Assembly: GCA_947069175.1 (NCBI GenBank)
Contig: CAMTDV010000030.1
Coordinates: 99,224,411 to 99,288,410, forward strand
Origin: Scalesia atractyloides
Taxonomy: Eukaryota; Streptophyta; Magnoliopsida; Asterales; Asteraceae
Reading direction: 5' to 3'
Length of the DNA: 64,000 nucleotides
Part shown: piece by piece, positions 12,201-23,364 of the stretch
Layout: each line of letters begins with the position of its first letter
Position numbering within the stretch: the stretch's first letter is position 1
Program-made: the position numbers and the translations under genes
Notes under the pieces: model-generated
The model's database searches: none
What the model saw: the letters and a program-made list of their open reading frames with translations, nothing else
Told to the model about the DNA's origin: nothing

Positions 12201-14261
12201 GATTCACACATACAGTGTTGTCAGAATCGCTAGGTGCTAGTCGACCGGTGGGATACCGACTAGTGATTAACCGGGATTAACCAAATTCAGATTTTATATG
12301 TAATCTTCATTTTTATATGTATATACACACATTTTTATATGTATATACACACATTTTTATATGTAATTTTTTTAAGTAGACATGTTTTAACATCTTTTTC
12401 AACCATATTTTGAAGTAGATAATATTAATTGCTGGAATTTACTGGTTTTGGCAGGAATCGCTAGAATGCCAATGATTGATTTGACAACTGTTGACCACCT
12501 AATGATAAATTAGCCGATTAGATGAAAAATGAAAATTACTCGGTGAACCTTCGACTAGCGATTAATCAGAGGCTAGGCACGATTTTTACAACCATGAATA
12601 CGTACTTGAATGTTCTTGCAGAAAACTTGGGAACTGGACCACTGAGATTGTTGTTTGACAAATCTCTGAAATGAAACAAATTTTGTCAATGATTAAATTA
12701 TTTCAAACCATAGACAAAGACTACACAAACAAATATAAATATAATAAATAAATAAATATAAATAAAAAAAATAAACTTACAAGAGTGCTAGTTGAGGGAG
12801 TGAGGCTAAAGACAAAGGAATAGCTCCAGACAAGGTGTTGTTATTCAACCTTCTACTCATGACATGACAAAATCAAACAATTCAATGGTCAACTTAATAA
12901 AAAGGAAAACTAAAATTGACCCATCAAAGATCATGTTTCAAATAAGGAGATTTAGAGAGAGAAAGTTTGGGTTGATTTTAGTGAGTAGAGGAGATTACTC
13001 ACAGGTATTGCAGGTTGCTCAAATGACTAAGTGACTCAGGCACATGACCAGTTAGCTTGTTGTTTGAGAGATCTAGTGTTTGTAGCTTCGGAAGGTGGCC
13101 TACTCCGGCTGGAATTCGGCCGGAGATGTTATTATTCTGCAACAACCTGTTGTGATCATCAAGAAATTGGTTACAAGAAAATTACGGTCGTAAAGGCCAC
13201 TCGCAAGCTACGCAAGATTGGCTCACTAAAACTAGAATCAATCCCAACTTGCACAGGCACTGGCCAAAGCTTCACTTATCGAGCTTGAGTCAGATAGCTA
13301 GCCTAAACGAGCTCTAGCCCAAACTTCACTTATCGAGCTCAGACCGGTTCACGGGCCTAAACAAACTCAAGCCCAGGCTTCACTTATCAAGCTCGAGCCG
13401 GATGGCGAGCTTACACGAGCTTGTTGTTTATATAACTTTTATTTAATGTATTAAGCATATAGTTATACGATAATTATCTTAATAAAATAACTAAATATAT
13501 CTAAATAACATATATTATGTTATAGATAAAAATTATAACTATAAATATACAAAAATTATTACAAAAGTATAGAATTTAATTGATAATAAATAATAAATAA
13601 GCCGAACTCGAGTTAAAAAACTACTCACAAGTCGAGTTAAAAAAGAGAGCTAGAAACGAGTCAAGCTCGAACAATTATAAGTTAAATGAGCAAGCCCGAG
13701 CCAAGGCAAACTCAGCTCGGCCCGGCTCGTTTACACCCTAAAGAAGACACATATCATCAAAAACTTACACTTGACGAAGGTTTGTGAGATTAGCTATAAC
13801 CCCTGGTAATGTTCCTGATAACCCTTGGCTTGGAGCTCCACTGTAATGAATCAAACAGTGAACAATACATATTGTTAGTTTGTGTATATATAATATATAC
13901 ATATAATTTCATGTACATATATGTGAAGAAAGAACATACAGGCCAGTGACAAGATTATCTGTTGAGCAAGTAATCATAGCCCAGCTACAAGGATCAACAG
14001 AATCTTCATCCCAATTGCTAAAAGCACCATGAGGATCATTCAACCCATTTCTAAAAGAAATCAAAGCCACAACTGCACACACAAATTCACATCAAGAAAT
14101 CAAAAACCCATCAAGATTATTAACAAAACAACAAAACCCAGAAAGGAATTTCAAAAAAGTTGACAAAAACCTTCAGGATTCCGAGCTTCATATGACAGAG
14201 AAACAGAGAAAAACAGGGGAAGAAAACAGAGGACAAAAATTCTGAAACTTTGCAGCATCAT
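9284..14261 (-). CDS. NIK-type LRR receptor-like serine/threonine kinase (LRR-RLK II)
   Basis: Complete gene. Exons on the minus strand: 14261-14171, 14072-13940, 13840-13769, 13146-13003, 12852-12781, 12665-12606, 12143-12043, 11965-11831, 11035-10691, 10407-10028, 9637-9284. They total 1887 nt (628 residues) in one frame, and every junction has GT and AG. The start is the first of two adjacent ATGs opening a hydrophobic signal peptide (residues about 1-25). The ectodomain has the CSWAMITC cap and about five LRRs (the 72-nt and 144-nt exons are typical). A membrane helix, IALGISLACLALLLASLGVL, lies at about 235-257. The kinase (about 290-560) has LGAGGFGNVYKG, catalytic VAVKRL, RD-type HRDVKAAN, DFGLAK, and HVTTEVRG in the activation loop. 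The C-terminus AMELSGPR and the long D/N-rich tail match NIK1-3 rather than SERKs. NIKs act at the plasma membrane in antiviral and immune signalling, so that role is inferred from the family. Confidence 0.93.
9638..10027 (-). other. Intron 10 of the NIK-like gene, with a recurring GTACAA...ATGCAT pattern
   Basis: The motif CTTGTAC/GTACAAG recurs about eight times across the intron, often followed within 10-20 nt by AATGCAT or a near variant. It looks like a degenerate minisatellite or the remains of an insertion. Splice sites on both sides stay canonical. Confidence 0.5.
11261..11764. mobile_element. hAT-like insertion in intron 8 of the NIK-like gene
   Basis: The termini TAGGGCCGCAAACAAACC and, on the other strand, TAGGGCTGCAAACGAGCC form an 18-bp inverted repeat with few mismatches. 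Flanks are TATGTAAC (just left, offset by one base) and TATATAAC (right), a plausible decayed 8-bp duplication. The subterminal part is packed with GTTCGTT/AACGAAC and GAACACGAAC motifs. No transposase. It sits between the exon coding the membrane helix and the exon starting the kinase, without touching splice sites. Confidence 0.75.
12309..12366. repeat. Short tandem repeat, about 2.5 copies
   Basis: The unit ATTTTTATATGTATATACAC (about 22-23 bp) recurs head to tail within intron 6 of the NIK-like gene. Confidence 0.75.
13195..13738. mobile_element. hAT-like repeat in intron 3 of the NIK-like gene
   Basis: The right end GGCTCGTTTACACCCTA looks like the terminus of the same superfamily seen at 11764 and 31016. 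The left part contains about three imperfect tandem copies of a roughly 55-bp unit with TTCACTTATCGAGCT (13270-13420). The right part has CGAGTTAAAAA/GAGCTCG motifs. The left terminus and target duplication were not resolved, so the limits are approximate. Confidence 0.55.
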
Positions 14262-14600
14262 TATTATTATTACTATTCAATGCAAGTGAAAACCATTAAA
14301 TTCTGAAGAAATGTGAAGAATTAACATGAAGTAACAGGAATAAATGAAGTTATATGAGTGAAAGGTTTGATTTGTGTGGGAATTGTGGGGAATTTTGGTC
14401 TGTGATTTTGGGTAAGTCACAACATTTGTAATTGCAAATGTTATTTGTATATGTATAGAGAGAGAAAGTAAGAGAGAGAGGGAGATAGAATCAGGTGGGG
14501 ATGATATTGTGGTGTCAGTGACAGTGAGTGAGGGGTGTCAAGTGTAAATTATGGGACTTTCTTTCTTCAAGATGCTTTAATGGTTAACGTGCGCGGGTTT
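14262..14600 (-). promoter_or_regulatory. Presumed 5' leader and proximal promoter of the NIK-like gene
   Basis: On the coding (minus) strand, the region upstream of the ATG at 14261 has a CT-rich tract (plus-strand GAGAGAGAAAGTAAGAGAGA and onward, 14456-14490). A TATA-like CTATACATATAC lies at about 14440-14455. CT-rich leaders and TATA-like boxes in this position are common in plant genes. No transcription start can be proven from sequence alone. Confidence 0.35.
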
Positions 14601-15179
14601 GGTTAACTTGCGCTTATTCTTTTTCTTTCTTTGTTTAAATCAGTCTCTTTCTTTTTCTTTTCACTGTTGTGGGTCTGGTGGCTTTACGTAGATGAAGCTC
14701 AGCAAAGAAGAGAAAAAAATGTTACATATTATATTTTTCTTGTAGATGAAAATTCACAAAAAAAATACGGTAGAAATAATGTAAAGTTTTTGTGTATATA
14801 CCGTAGGAAGTAGGCTATAATTTATTAGGGTAATAATAACAAAATAAATAATAATGATTCTCTCGTTAGTTGTGAGAAATTTGACTAGTATAATACCTGT
14901 TACAAAACTAAACAAAACATAATATAAAATACAATTGTATTTATCAAAATTGATTCGAGCCGCATCTCTAGTAAGTACTCCACCATATATTAGAAGCATC
15001 CTGGACTTGAGTCTACACCATATTGAGTCTACAACCTTGCTTTTTGGCTGCAATAATTAACACATTAAAAGATGATGTTTTGGTTGAGGATTGTGTTTGA
15101 TACGGGACTCTTAAAACAGATTCTGTGTTTCTTCTCAGACGGTCTCTCTCCCAAGGTACAACAACCAGAACAATATATA
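14601..15179. other. Intergenic, nothing recognised
   Basis: AT-rich sequence between the NIK-like promoter and the solo LTR target site. No coding signature. Confidence 0.4.
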
Positions 15180-15184
15180 TATAC

Positions 15185-16053
15185 TGTTGGAGATGACTCT
15201 CGGGCCCGAGATAACACCGGGTTATTTGTATGTTTCAGAGTTGAGAAAAAATGTGTAAATCTGAGAGTACTACTCATCTCAAAATTATAGTGATTCTCTA
15301 GCCTCATGTGTGTGCTACTTTTCTCTAGTATTTAGAATGAACTAATAAGTTTATTCTTATATTCACACCCATTAAGAACTCATGAAACCCAATTAATTTT
15401 GTCATAAACAAAACAATCAATCTTGTAATAAAATCGATTTTAAATCTCTACATAAATACACTTTAGTGGTTTGGTCAAAAATCTCTACAAGAATTAACCG
15501 AATTGAAACATCTAGTTTGACCAAGATCAACCACATGTCTGTGCATCACATGCTATGCATTCGGAAGCTCAGTCCACTGGACTCGTCACACGCCTAGGTG
15601 ACTTGCCCCAACACACATCATCCGCATACGCCACCCAAAGGGTGCACCATTCACGGACCCACCATGTACCTGACCATGCGCACATGGACAAAATACAAAG
15701 GCGTTGCGGCGTTGCGAGTGCGCCTTTAGGATTCCCACTAGTGTTTGTCTTTAAGGAAACAATATACAAGGAGTGTTACTCCTTATAAATCACTTCAAGT
15801 TTTGTCTTCCCACATATGTTGGATAAGTTAACAAGGCTTAATCCATTTTTCTCATTTTCGTTTGCTCTATACATTCAAGCTTCTATATCTCATTTATCCT
15901 AGCTTCATTTTAAACATAGTTTGGTTCGTTATGAAGCTTTGGCAACGTAGAACACAAACCCATAAATAATTATTTATATAACACTTACATAAATATTATT
16001 ATTGGTATCCAAAATATTTAATGAAAACCCCGTTTTCACTAAAATTTCCAACA
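15185..16053 (-). mobile_element. Solo LTR of a Ty1/copia-type retrotransposon
   Basis: An 869-bp segment begins TGTTGGAGATG and ends TTTCCAACA on the plus strand, flanked by the perfect 5-bp duplication TATAC (15180-15184, 16054-16058). The likely transcription direction is minus, because that strand starts TGTTGGAAATTTTAG and ends CATCTCCAACA. The 15540-15790 part is markedly GC-richer. There is no primer-binding site or internal domain, so this is the product of recombination between two LTRs. Confidence 0.85.
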
Positions 16054-16209
16054 TATACTTTTTTTTGGTTTAGACGTTAAATTTTGTTTCGTGTCTATTT
16101 TACTTTGTAAAAATGAGTAAATTTTATATATTTGAACGTTTTTTTAATAATACATAAATATGAAGTTGATACGTAAAAGTATTTGAAATTTTGAATTATC
16201 TCATAGTTA

Positions 16210-18206
16210 GACCATGCGTAATCGTCCAAAATTGGGCGTTTTTTGTGGCCAAACACGTCGGGGATCCACCCCTGGGCGTGTTTGGCTTTTTTTTTTGTTT
16301 TCGCGTGATATAAATCACGCTTTGATCGATTTATTTTGACCAATAGATGACCGTTTGCAACGGTCCTCAAGCAGCAACGATCATATTTATTCTTTTTATT
16401 TATCACTTATATTATATATATATAAACCTTTCTTCTCATCACAACTTTTACAAACAAAAACCTCTACTATCTCACATGCTAAGCCATTTTTATGAAAAAA
16501 ATGGATTCCCTTAGTTCCTCGTCCATCGCAAATTATTACTATAGAGAATTGTTAGCGGATAACGGTGAGTCCACCGATGAGGAGGTCAAGCAAGAGGCGG
16601 TTACGAGTGCTTGTCAACTAGCGGTGCGATATATGGCGCATTGTAGCCGTCCCAAAAGTGAAATTAAAACAAGGGATTATATTCAATGAGACCGATTTGC
16701 GGCAAACGATCGGTTGATGAAAGATTATTTCGTTGAATCGCCAACATATCCGAACCCAGAATTTTTTAGGCGTCGTTTCCGGATGAGTAAGCGTTTGTTT
16801 CTACGCATCGTCGAGGACCTTGAAAGCAACTTTGGTTATTTTAAACAAAAAGCGGATGCGAAAGGGCAACTTGGATTCACCGGTATTCAAAAGTGTACGT
16901 CGGCGCTTCGAGTCCTTGCTTATGGAAACACAAGCGACATCAACGACGAGTATTTAAAAATGACCGAGAAAACAACACGAGACACATTGGAGCATTTTTG
17001 TCAAGGTACATTTCTATAAACATTACGATTAATTATTTTTTTTTGCTTATGGTTGTATATGTTTGTTAAAGGTATTATAAAATTGTACGGTGCGCGTAAT
17101 CTGAGAACGCCCACATGGTACGACCTCCAAAAGATTTACGAGGTACATTCTAGTGAGCATGGTTTGCCGGGTATGATCGGGAGCTTGGATTGCATGCATT
17201 GGCGGTGGGATAATTGCCCGACAGCATGGCGAGGTCAACACACACGTGTGACCAAAAGGGACCTACTGTTATTCTTCACACGGTTGCCTCACAGGACTTT
17301 TGGGTTTGGTCGGCTTACTTTGGTGTGGTCGGGTCATGCAATGATATAAATGTTTTTGAACAATCTTCGTTGTTAGAGGACTACATTTTCGGTAGAGCTC
17401 CAAAAGCGTCTTTTTACACAAACGGAAACTACTATCCCCATGGATACTATTTGTGCAACGGAATTTATCCTAGGCATTCGATTGTCATGAAGACGTTTAG
17501 TGATCCTTTCGTTGAAAAAATAGCACACTTTAAGAAGGTTCAAGAGTCTTCACGGAAAGACATTGAGAGATGCTTCGGGTTCTTAAGCAGCGATGGCAAT
17601 ACTTGAGAAATCCTTGTCGTGCATGGACCAAGAAAAAAATGAGAGATGCTATGTACGATTGTATAATCATGCACAACATGATTTTGGAAGACGAAGGAAA
17701 TGCGATATGCCAGAATTATGTACCAGAAGCCGTTCAGGCGGAGCATCTGCAAGCGTCAATGGAAGAAAGAGTGAATAATGCACGAGAATTGCGTTACGAA
17801 CCCAACCATTCCGCGTTAACGGTTGATTTGGTACAACACGCATGGTTGGTTCGGTATATCCCACCTGTGGGTGAAGAAGAAATGGAGGACGAGGAAGACG
17901 AAGATGACGAGAATGACGAAAGCGAAGACGAAAATTAATTTATTTTTTCCGGTTTTTTTATTTTTTAAACTTTACCCCATTTTTTATTTTTAATATTGTA
18001 ATTTTTTTTATTTAATGAATTGTTATTTGTTTTTAATTTAAAAAAATCAAAAATTGTGTAATGATTGGTTGGGGCATTATTGGGCATTATCCCATTACGC
18101 CCCTTTTGTAAAAACGCTTAATAATGCTCTTTTGCTGACTGGACTGACACATGACGAAAAATGCCCAAGGGTGGGGGCATTATTGGGTAAAGGAGTACAT
18201 GTGGTC
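16210..18206 (+). mobile_element. PIF/Harbinger transposon with decayed transposase
   Basis: A 1997-bp element flanked by TTA on both sides (16207-16209, 18207-18209), the target preference of PIF/Harbinger. The termini GACCATGCGTA and, on the other strand, GACCACATGTA form imperfect inverted repeats, with a shared GGGC(G/A)TTTTT motif inside. The transposase reading frame fills most of the element. No separate Myb/SANT ORF1, which mobile PIF elements normally also need, is present. Confidence 0.88.
16495..17938 (+). pseudogene. PIF/Harbinger DDE transposase, interrupted
   Basis: Resembles plant HARBI1/ALP1-type DDE_Tnp_4 proteins. From an ATG at about 16492-16503, the frame runs to a TGA at 16687-16689, then on with FRMSKRLFLRIVEDLESNFG and LRVLAYG. 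A short intron-like gap (about 17006-17070) leads to RTPTWYDLQKIY and GLPGMIGSLDCMHWRW (first catalytic Asp). A frameshift near 17255 moves to VILHTVASQDFWVW and GSCNDINVF (second Asp). KDIERCFG supplies the Glu. A second frameshift near 17580 moves to LKQRWQYLRNPCRAW, the DAMYDCIIMHNMI helix and a strongly acidic tail ending at 17938. One stop and two frameshifts make it non-functional. The TGA replaces what is probably a CGA Arg codon. Confidence 0.88.
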
Positions 18207-18586
18207 TTATAGATGTATGCATCTTTGATCTAACATATAGTCATTTTCTTGATCTTGCTAAGCAATTTAGGTTTTATCATTAAAGATGTTTTATACTGAC
18301 ATGAAACATGTATACTTTTTGTTACTAACTCGATAAAATATATATCAAATGAAATACAATTGTTACAAGTTACAAATCTTGGATTTATAAGAATGTGATT
18401 GAAGAAGATGTGATATAAGATGATGTGGATGGGATAAGACTACACGACACTACCCTACTACCTCCAGATCATTATTTCCCTGCAGGCTGCAACTCTACTT
18501 TGCTTTCTTCTTGTGCCATTTCAGTCCATTATAAACACCAAAACAAACCATTTTTCACTACATATGTTTTTTTTATTATGATATTA

Positions 18587-18904
18587 GGCCACACGGTGTG
18601 GCTTAGCGTCACCCCGCCACATCAACAACTATAGCACTTCGGGATGCCATCAACCACCCCGTGCTTGTTAAAAGGGGGGCGTTACCCCTTGTCCGCCAAC
18701 GTGCTAACGGTTGCTAAAAGGGAAAGAAGGTAGAGCCCATCCTTTTCAACCAATCAAATCTTTATAGGAGGTTTTAAAGGAGCTTTAAACCATTATAGAC
18801 AAATTAAAGGAGAGCATTTAAAGCCCCCTGTGTAACAAGACACTGATATAATGCTGATGTGGTGTGATAAAGTCCTTAGGGGCTTTATACCACACCCTTC
18901 AGCC
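18587..18904. mobile_element. PIF/Harbinger-type MITE, second family
   Basis: A 318-bp element flanked by TTA (18584-18586, 18905-18907). The termini GGCCACACGGTGTGGC and, on the other strand, GGCTGAAGGGTGTGG share the GGTGTGG core, and subterminal CCACATCA(A/G)C occurs near both ends. No coding capacity. The GGTGTGG core is also seen at the ends of the PIF element at 25409-30577, which may belong to a related family. Confidence 0.72.
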
Positions 18905-18907
18905 TTA

Positions 18908-19938
18908 AAAAAAGAAACAATAAAACTGAAACTGAAGAAAGAAAAAAACAAAAGTTTATATTTCATTGAATTTTTAAAAATATCTATAGAATATATGCCT
19001 TAAGTCACTTAATAAAATTTTGCATATATAAAACCAACATGCTTTCAATTTTTTTTTTCTTGTGAAAATCATTAACAAATATTAAGTACACAAAACCAAC
19101 ATATTTTATGTTTTTTATCTATTAAACTCCCTTAATTGCAAAAGAAAAAAAACACACACACCTTTTTGGTTATAATTGTATGGAATGCTGACAATATTAT
19201 TTGGCAAATTTTGCAATTAAAATAGCGATAAATATCATTTGTTTATATTGTTTTAAAGATTTTAATTTATACAAACCATTTAATATGTTATTAGCTTTTT
19301 ATTTAATTATAAGTTACGTCATCCACACTCATGTATTTTATTATATTGTTTTTGAAAGATTAGTTATTATTATCAACTTATTGAATTAGCAAAAATAAAA
19401 AAGGAAAGGTTAAACAAACTTTACCTAACCAAATGCCCCAATTTAAAACATTAATTCATCTTAATTCTTTCCTCATATTAACAAGTGAAAAAAAAATTCA
19501 CAATTTGTTCAAATGTAATATGCGTGGGGATTTTTATGTGCAAGATATTGTTAACGGACTTCTTTGATTAAAAAAATAATAAAGTATATTGTTTTTATGT
19601 GTAAAAAATTATAAAGATATCTTTATGAGAAAATACAGAAAATGTGTTGTTTCTTTATAGTATTTGTCCAAATAATTTTTAACATACATTCCGTTAGATT
19701 ATATTTACTTATGAGTAGCATTTCTCATTTCTTTAATCGTTATTAATTTTCTAGGACCTTGTTTATTGATCGGAATAGTTATTGATTAAACTTATTTAAC
19801 CTATGTATTTATTCGATTATGACTTAGTGATTTAGTGGTAAAAGGAATGTGTATTTAAATCCTCACAAGTTAAAAATTAAACAAATGTATGCGCGTTTAG
19901 TTTATTTACCGTAATATTACCTTTGGTTTGTTTATTAA
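18908..19938. other. AT-rich intergenic, nothing recognised
   Basis: Strongly AT-rich with homopolymer A/T runs. No exon, tRNA or element ends were found. Confidence 0.45.
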
Positions 19939-19948
19939 CCAAACAAAT

Positions 19949-20183
19949 GCTCATGGTTTTATAGCCTAATGGTATCTTAGGAGTGTGGTAAGGCTTTGAA
20001 CCAATAGGTCCTGAGTTCGATTCTCACAAGGGGGTTCTTCCCATATTTATTCGGTTTCCTCCTGAATTGGTGTATAAACATATTGCCTAGTGGAGATGAA
20101 TATGATCGGGTGGTTACGCTGGTGGCACGATGATACTCTAGTGGTCCGTTAGTAATTCAAATTTTCCGTTCAAAAAAAAAAAC
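19949..20183 (+). mobile_element. tRNA-derived SINE, copy 1
   Basis: The head has an A-box-like TATAGCCTAATGGTA (about 19960) and a B-box GAGTTCGATTC (about 20012-20022), followed by a unique body and a poly-A tail (20172-20182). The duplication CCAAACAAAT flanks it (19939-19948, 20184-20193). The same body (GGTTTCCTCCTGAATTGGTG ... GATCGGGTGGTT ... TGGCACGATGATACTCTA) recurs at 31783-31990, so this is an interspersed family. Confidence 0.88.
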
Positions 20184-21673
20184 CCAAACAAATCATTGTT
20201 TTCTTCTTTCAAAAATGGTGTTAATATTCCCAAACCTCTTCTCTCTCTATATATACATATATAGAGAGAGAGAGAAAGATAGAGTGAAAATGGTGTATGC
20301 ATAAAATTTTAGGAGTATGGAAATAAGATGATCCTTTATAATAGTAATTGAATTTAAATTTAAACTCCTTTTTAAAGGTGACCCTTTATAATAGTAATCG
20401 AATTTAAACTCCTTTTTAAGCTAATAGATTTATGGTGGTTGTCCATTAAAAAACTTAACTTTATGGATGCAAAGATTATACAGGATATCAAACAAGTTGA
20501 GTTGCGAGAATGAGTCACGCGTGAAGAGCTTGTGCCAGATCTGGAGCTTAAGACTCATTCAGTAATCCTGCTCGAGTTGGCTAGCTAGACTAAGTTAACC
20601 AAATGTCTCTAAAAACATAAACTTATTTATATGCTATGATATATAATAAACATAGATAAAATTATTATATAGAATAATTTTGATAAAGTAGTTAAACAAT
20701 ATGTATTATTATTATATGTATGTACTAAATAAATACAAACAGATAATTAAATAATTAAAACAAATAATAAAAAAGATTAGCTTAAACATGAAAAATATGC
20801 AGTGAAGCTCTAGTAGTAGACATAGAACATCAAGTAAAGATAACTTATTGTCTCATAAATTAAACGAGTTTAGCTTGATTTTGGTCAAGCTCGGGCTTGC
20901 TCGACTCGTTTAAATCCCAAAATTTATGTGTTTTATATCATGTAAAATCCAGTAGCTTTTGATAACTTAAGAGTTGAACTACTTAAGATAACTTGTAATC
21001 AAGTATAGATGTAACATAAAAAAAGTAAGGTACATTAGATTCTTTATTTACTTTAACCTTAAAGAAACATGATTTTTGATAAGGTTTGATTAAAAATAAT
21101 ATTTATTTAATAAAAGTAAAAGCAAACAACAATCAAAAGAAACCAATGAAGAAGCTTTCTCTAACATTCTAAAACACCTTTTGTCTTTCTTAGAAACATG
21201 TGTGTAAACTTTTTAAATTTATGTCCCCATCTTCATGCATTAGTACATATTGACCCTTCTACTTTAAGTGACTTTTATACTAGTCTCATAAACTTCAGTG
21301 AAACTCGATAAAAGTTATCGAGTGTCTATATGAAATCATTTAGTTATGCTTTTATGTCAATATTATTTAAACTATCTTTTAAAACTTTAAACCAAATTAT
21401 GTAGTTTATTTTTTACTAGATATAAAAGAATGAGATAATTTTAGTCGTCTTGTAAAGATTTATGTGAAATAAAGTAATTGAATATAAAAGAAAAGTGATG
21501 CAACTCATGTAATTGGGAAATATAAACATAGGATATGATGAACCTTTTCATTTATGTGCGTGTCAATGACATGTTTATGTCCAACTACAAACAATCATAT
21601 CATATGAAATCATTTTCAAAATATATTACCTTCTTTAATTTAAAACTTATTACACAAATTTAAAACTTATTAA
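20184..21673. other. Intergenic, with hAT-like GAGCTTG/CTCGAG motifs at 20480-20920
   Basis: Positions 20340-20420 contain a short direct repeat (CCTTTATAATAGTAAT(T/C)GAA, twice). The 20480-20920 part has opposing GAGCTTG and CAAGCTCGGGCTTG motifs like the hAT repeats elsewhere in the window, but no terminal repeats or target duplication could be fixed. No gene. Confidence 0.4.
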
Positions 21674-21955
21674 GAGGTTATTTGGATACTTCTGAATGGT
21701 TAAGTACCAAACGATTTAGAGGTCTGAACCATTAAGAGCCGGTATAATGTTTAACTGTTAAGAGGCAAATGTCTGACCAATTCAGATTAAAGATCTTAAC
21801 CATTCAGACTTAGTATAATGATTAACCATTCAGAGGCAAATGTCTTAGCCATTCAGACATTTGCTCGCGAAACTAACAGTCTGAACCATTAAGTGCTGAA
21901 CCAGTAAGAGGTCTGAACCATTCAAAGTCTCATTAAGAGGTAAACAAACAGCCCC
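21674..21955. mobile_element. PIF/Harbinger-type MITE, copy 2 of the 3817 family
   Basis: A 282-bp element flanked by TAA (21671-21673, 21956-21958). The termini are GAGGTTATTTGG and, on the other strand, GGGGCTGTTTGTTTAC. The interior repeats CTGAACCATT, GTATAATG and CAAATGTCTG in the same order as the copy at 3817-4091. Confidence 0.8.
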
Positions 21956-21958
21956 TAA

Positions 21959-22680
21959 GCCACCTAAAATAGTGTGGTTTTAGGACTTTTTGGATGAAAA
22001 GGACAGTGAAATAAAGGAGAGAGATGATGATATTGTTTATTCACATGAATGTCGTTTTAGACATGATGGGAATGAAGGGAGTGGCCTCGATGCGGGACGA
22101 GATGGATAATGTGTGGCACCGTGGTGCCTCGCAGGAACACTACCCTACCCCTTATAGTGCGTGATGATAAAGGTATTTGTACTACCCGCATGTCGAAGGG
22201 TGAGATGGTTTGTTTGTCATTTTATTTTTTATGTAATAACTTATACAACAAACATTTTAATTTTTCTATAATAACCTCGAATATTTAACTTTTCTTTTTT
22301 TTTAAATATGTATGCACCTTTTGTGTAACTTTTTTGTTGGCATTCGGAAATAAATTTTCTTGAAAAACGAGTCATTTTCAAAATAAAAGTATTTTTATGT
22401 AATGTTTTATTATCGTTAGGTAACTCGCGAATTTCCAAGAGTTTTTTTGAGTGGCGTTTCGAATAGTCTTCACATCGCAAAGTATATTGTATACGTCATC
22501 AGGATAACTTGAAGTGGAGGAATTTAAGATTGGATTTACGAGGTTTAATGTCATCTACAACAATCTCTACAATCCAAGAAGAACTTGTACGAGTGAAGTC
22601 AATCTTTTGAATATGGCTAATGACCAATACGGTTTTAATAAATGGCACACCGGTTGGCCATATGAGGACATGGAAATAGT
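21959..22680. other. Intergenic, nothing recognised
   Basis: Two minus-strand frames of about 75-79 codons (22241-22726) have no recognisable domain and overlap AT-rich sequence. Not supported as genes. Confidence 0.4.
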
Positions 22681-23004
22681 TTAAGATAAGAGTAAATTGC
22701 ACAAAACGTCCTTTAAGTTTCACCAATCTTGCTGGTTTCAGCCTTAATCTTTAAAAGTTGCCAAAACCAGCCTTTAAGATTAATTTTGTTGCAGGTTTCA
22801 TCCTTTATCACTAACCCAGTTACTAATCCATGTTAAATGGCCTCACATGCATAGCATGTGAGGGTAAAACCGTCTTTTCATCTCTCTTACCGTCTTTTCA
22901 TCTCTCTTACCTCCCAAACCTTAACACCGTGTACCTCCTCTCTCCATCTCATCTCATCTCATCTCATCATCTCATAGATCGATCTTGCTCTCCAAGTTTC
23001 ATCA

Positions 23005-23035
23005 ATGGCGCTCAATCTTCGTCAAAGGCAGACAG
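23005..23035 (+). pseudogene. Captured first exon of a SLY1 (Sec1/Munc18) gene
   Basis: The sequence starts ATG and reads MALNLRQRQT followed by a GT donor at 23036. Plant SLY1 proteins (SM proteins for ER-Golgi SNARE fusion) begin with nearly this peptide, and the family exon also ends just after the Thr codon. The preceding 80 nt is CT-rich like a 5' leader. Only about 31 coding bases are present, so identity rests on a 10-residue match plus the exon border. Confidence 0.6.
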
Positions 23036-23124
23036 GTTCTTCTTTCTTCCTCTCTCTGTCTTTTACTCGATCCGATTTAAATGTTTATTCAACTCCTATC
23101 GGATATTACTCAACAGGCAAATTT

Positions 23125-23364
23125 AAAGCTTTAGATTCAAAGCCACAATCAATGGTCTCAAGACTCTCAACCTTCCTCCGCTTTTTACTATTCTCCGGGA
23201 GAGGCGCAACAACATCAGAAGCCGCAGCAGCAGCTAGGAACTTCAGCTGGTGAATTTCCATCTGCCGACGCCTCGATTGACGAGCTACACCGCTCGGCTC
23301 AATGGTGGACGGAGTCTCCGTCTCACCAACAACACCACAACACATACCGGCCATATTCAAATCG
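23125..23364 (+). other. Second gene-like stretch inside the MULE
   Basis: One forward frame stays open for about 75 codons and encodes a Q/S/H-rich peptide containing SSAFYYSPGEAQQH, SADASIDELHRSAQWW and HHNTYRPYSNR, then reaches a GT donor-like site. After about 70 nt, AEELELFGVETVVESARG follows an AG. Base composition is more gene-like than the flanks. I do not recognise the protein. It could be an exon captured from another host gene, or a chance frame in GC-rich sequence. Confidence 0.4.

Noticed and set aside
15555..15788. Frames on both strands in a GC-rich patch
   Set aside because: Internal to the copia solo LTR, with no recognisable protein.
15819..16053. Short solo LTR starting TGTTGGATAAG at 15819
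   Set aside because: The flank at 15819 does not match the right flank. The start at 15185 gives a perfect TATAC duplication, so the longer element is preferred.
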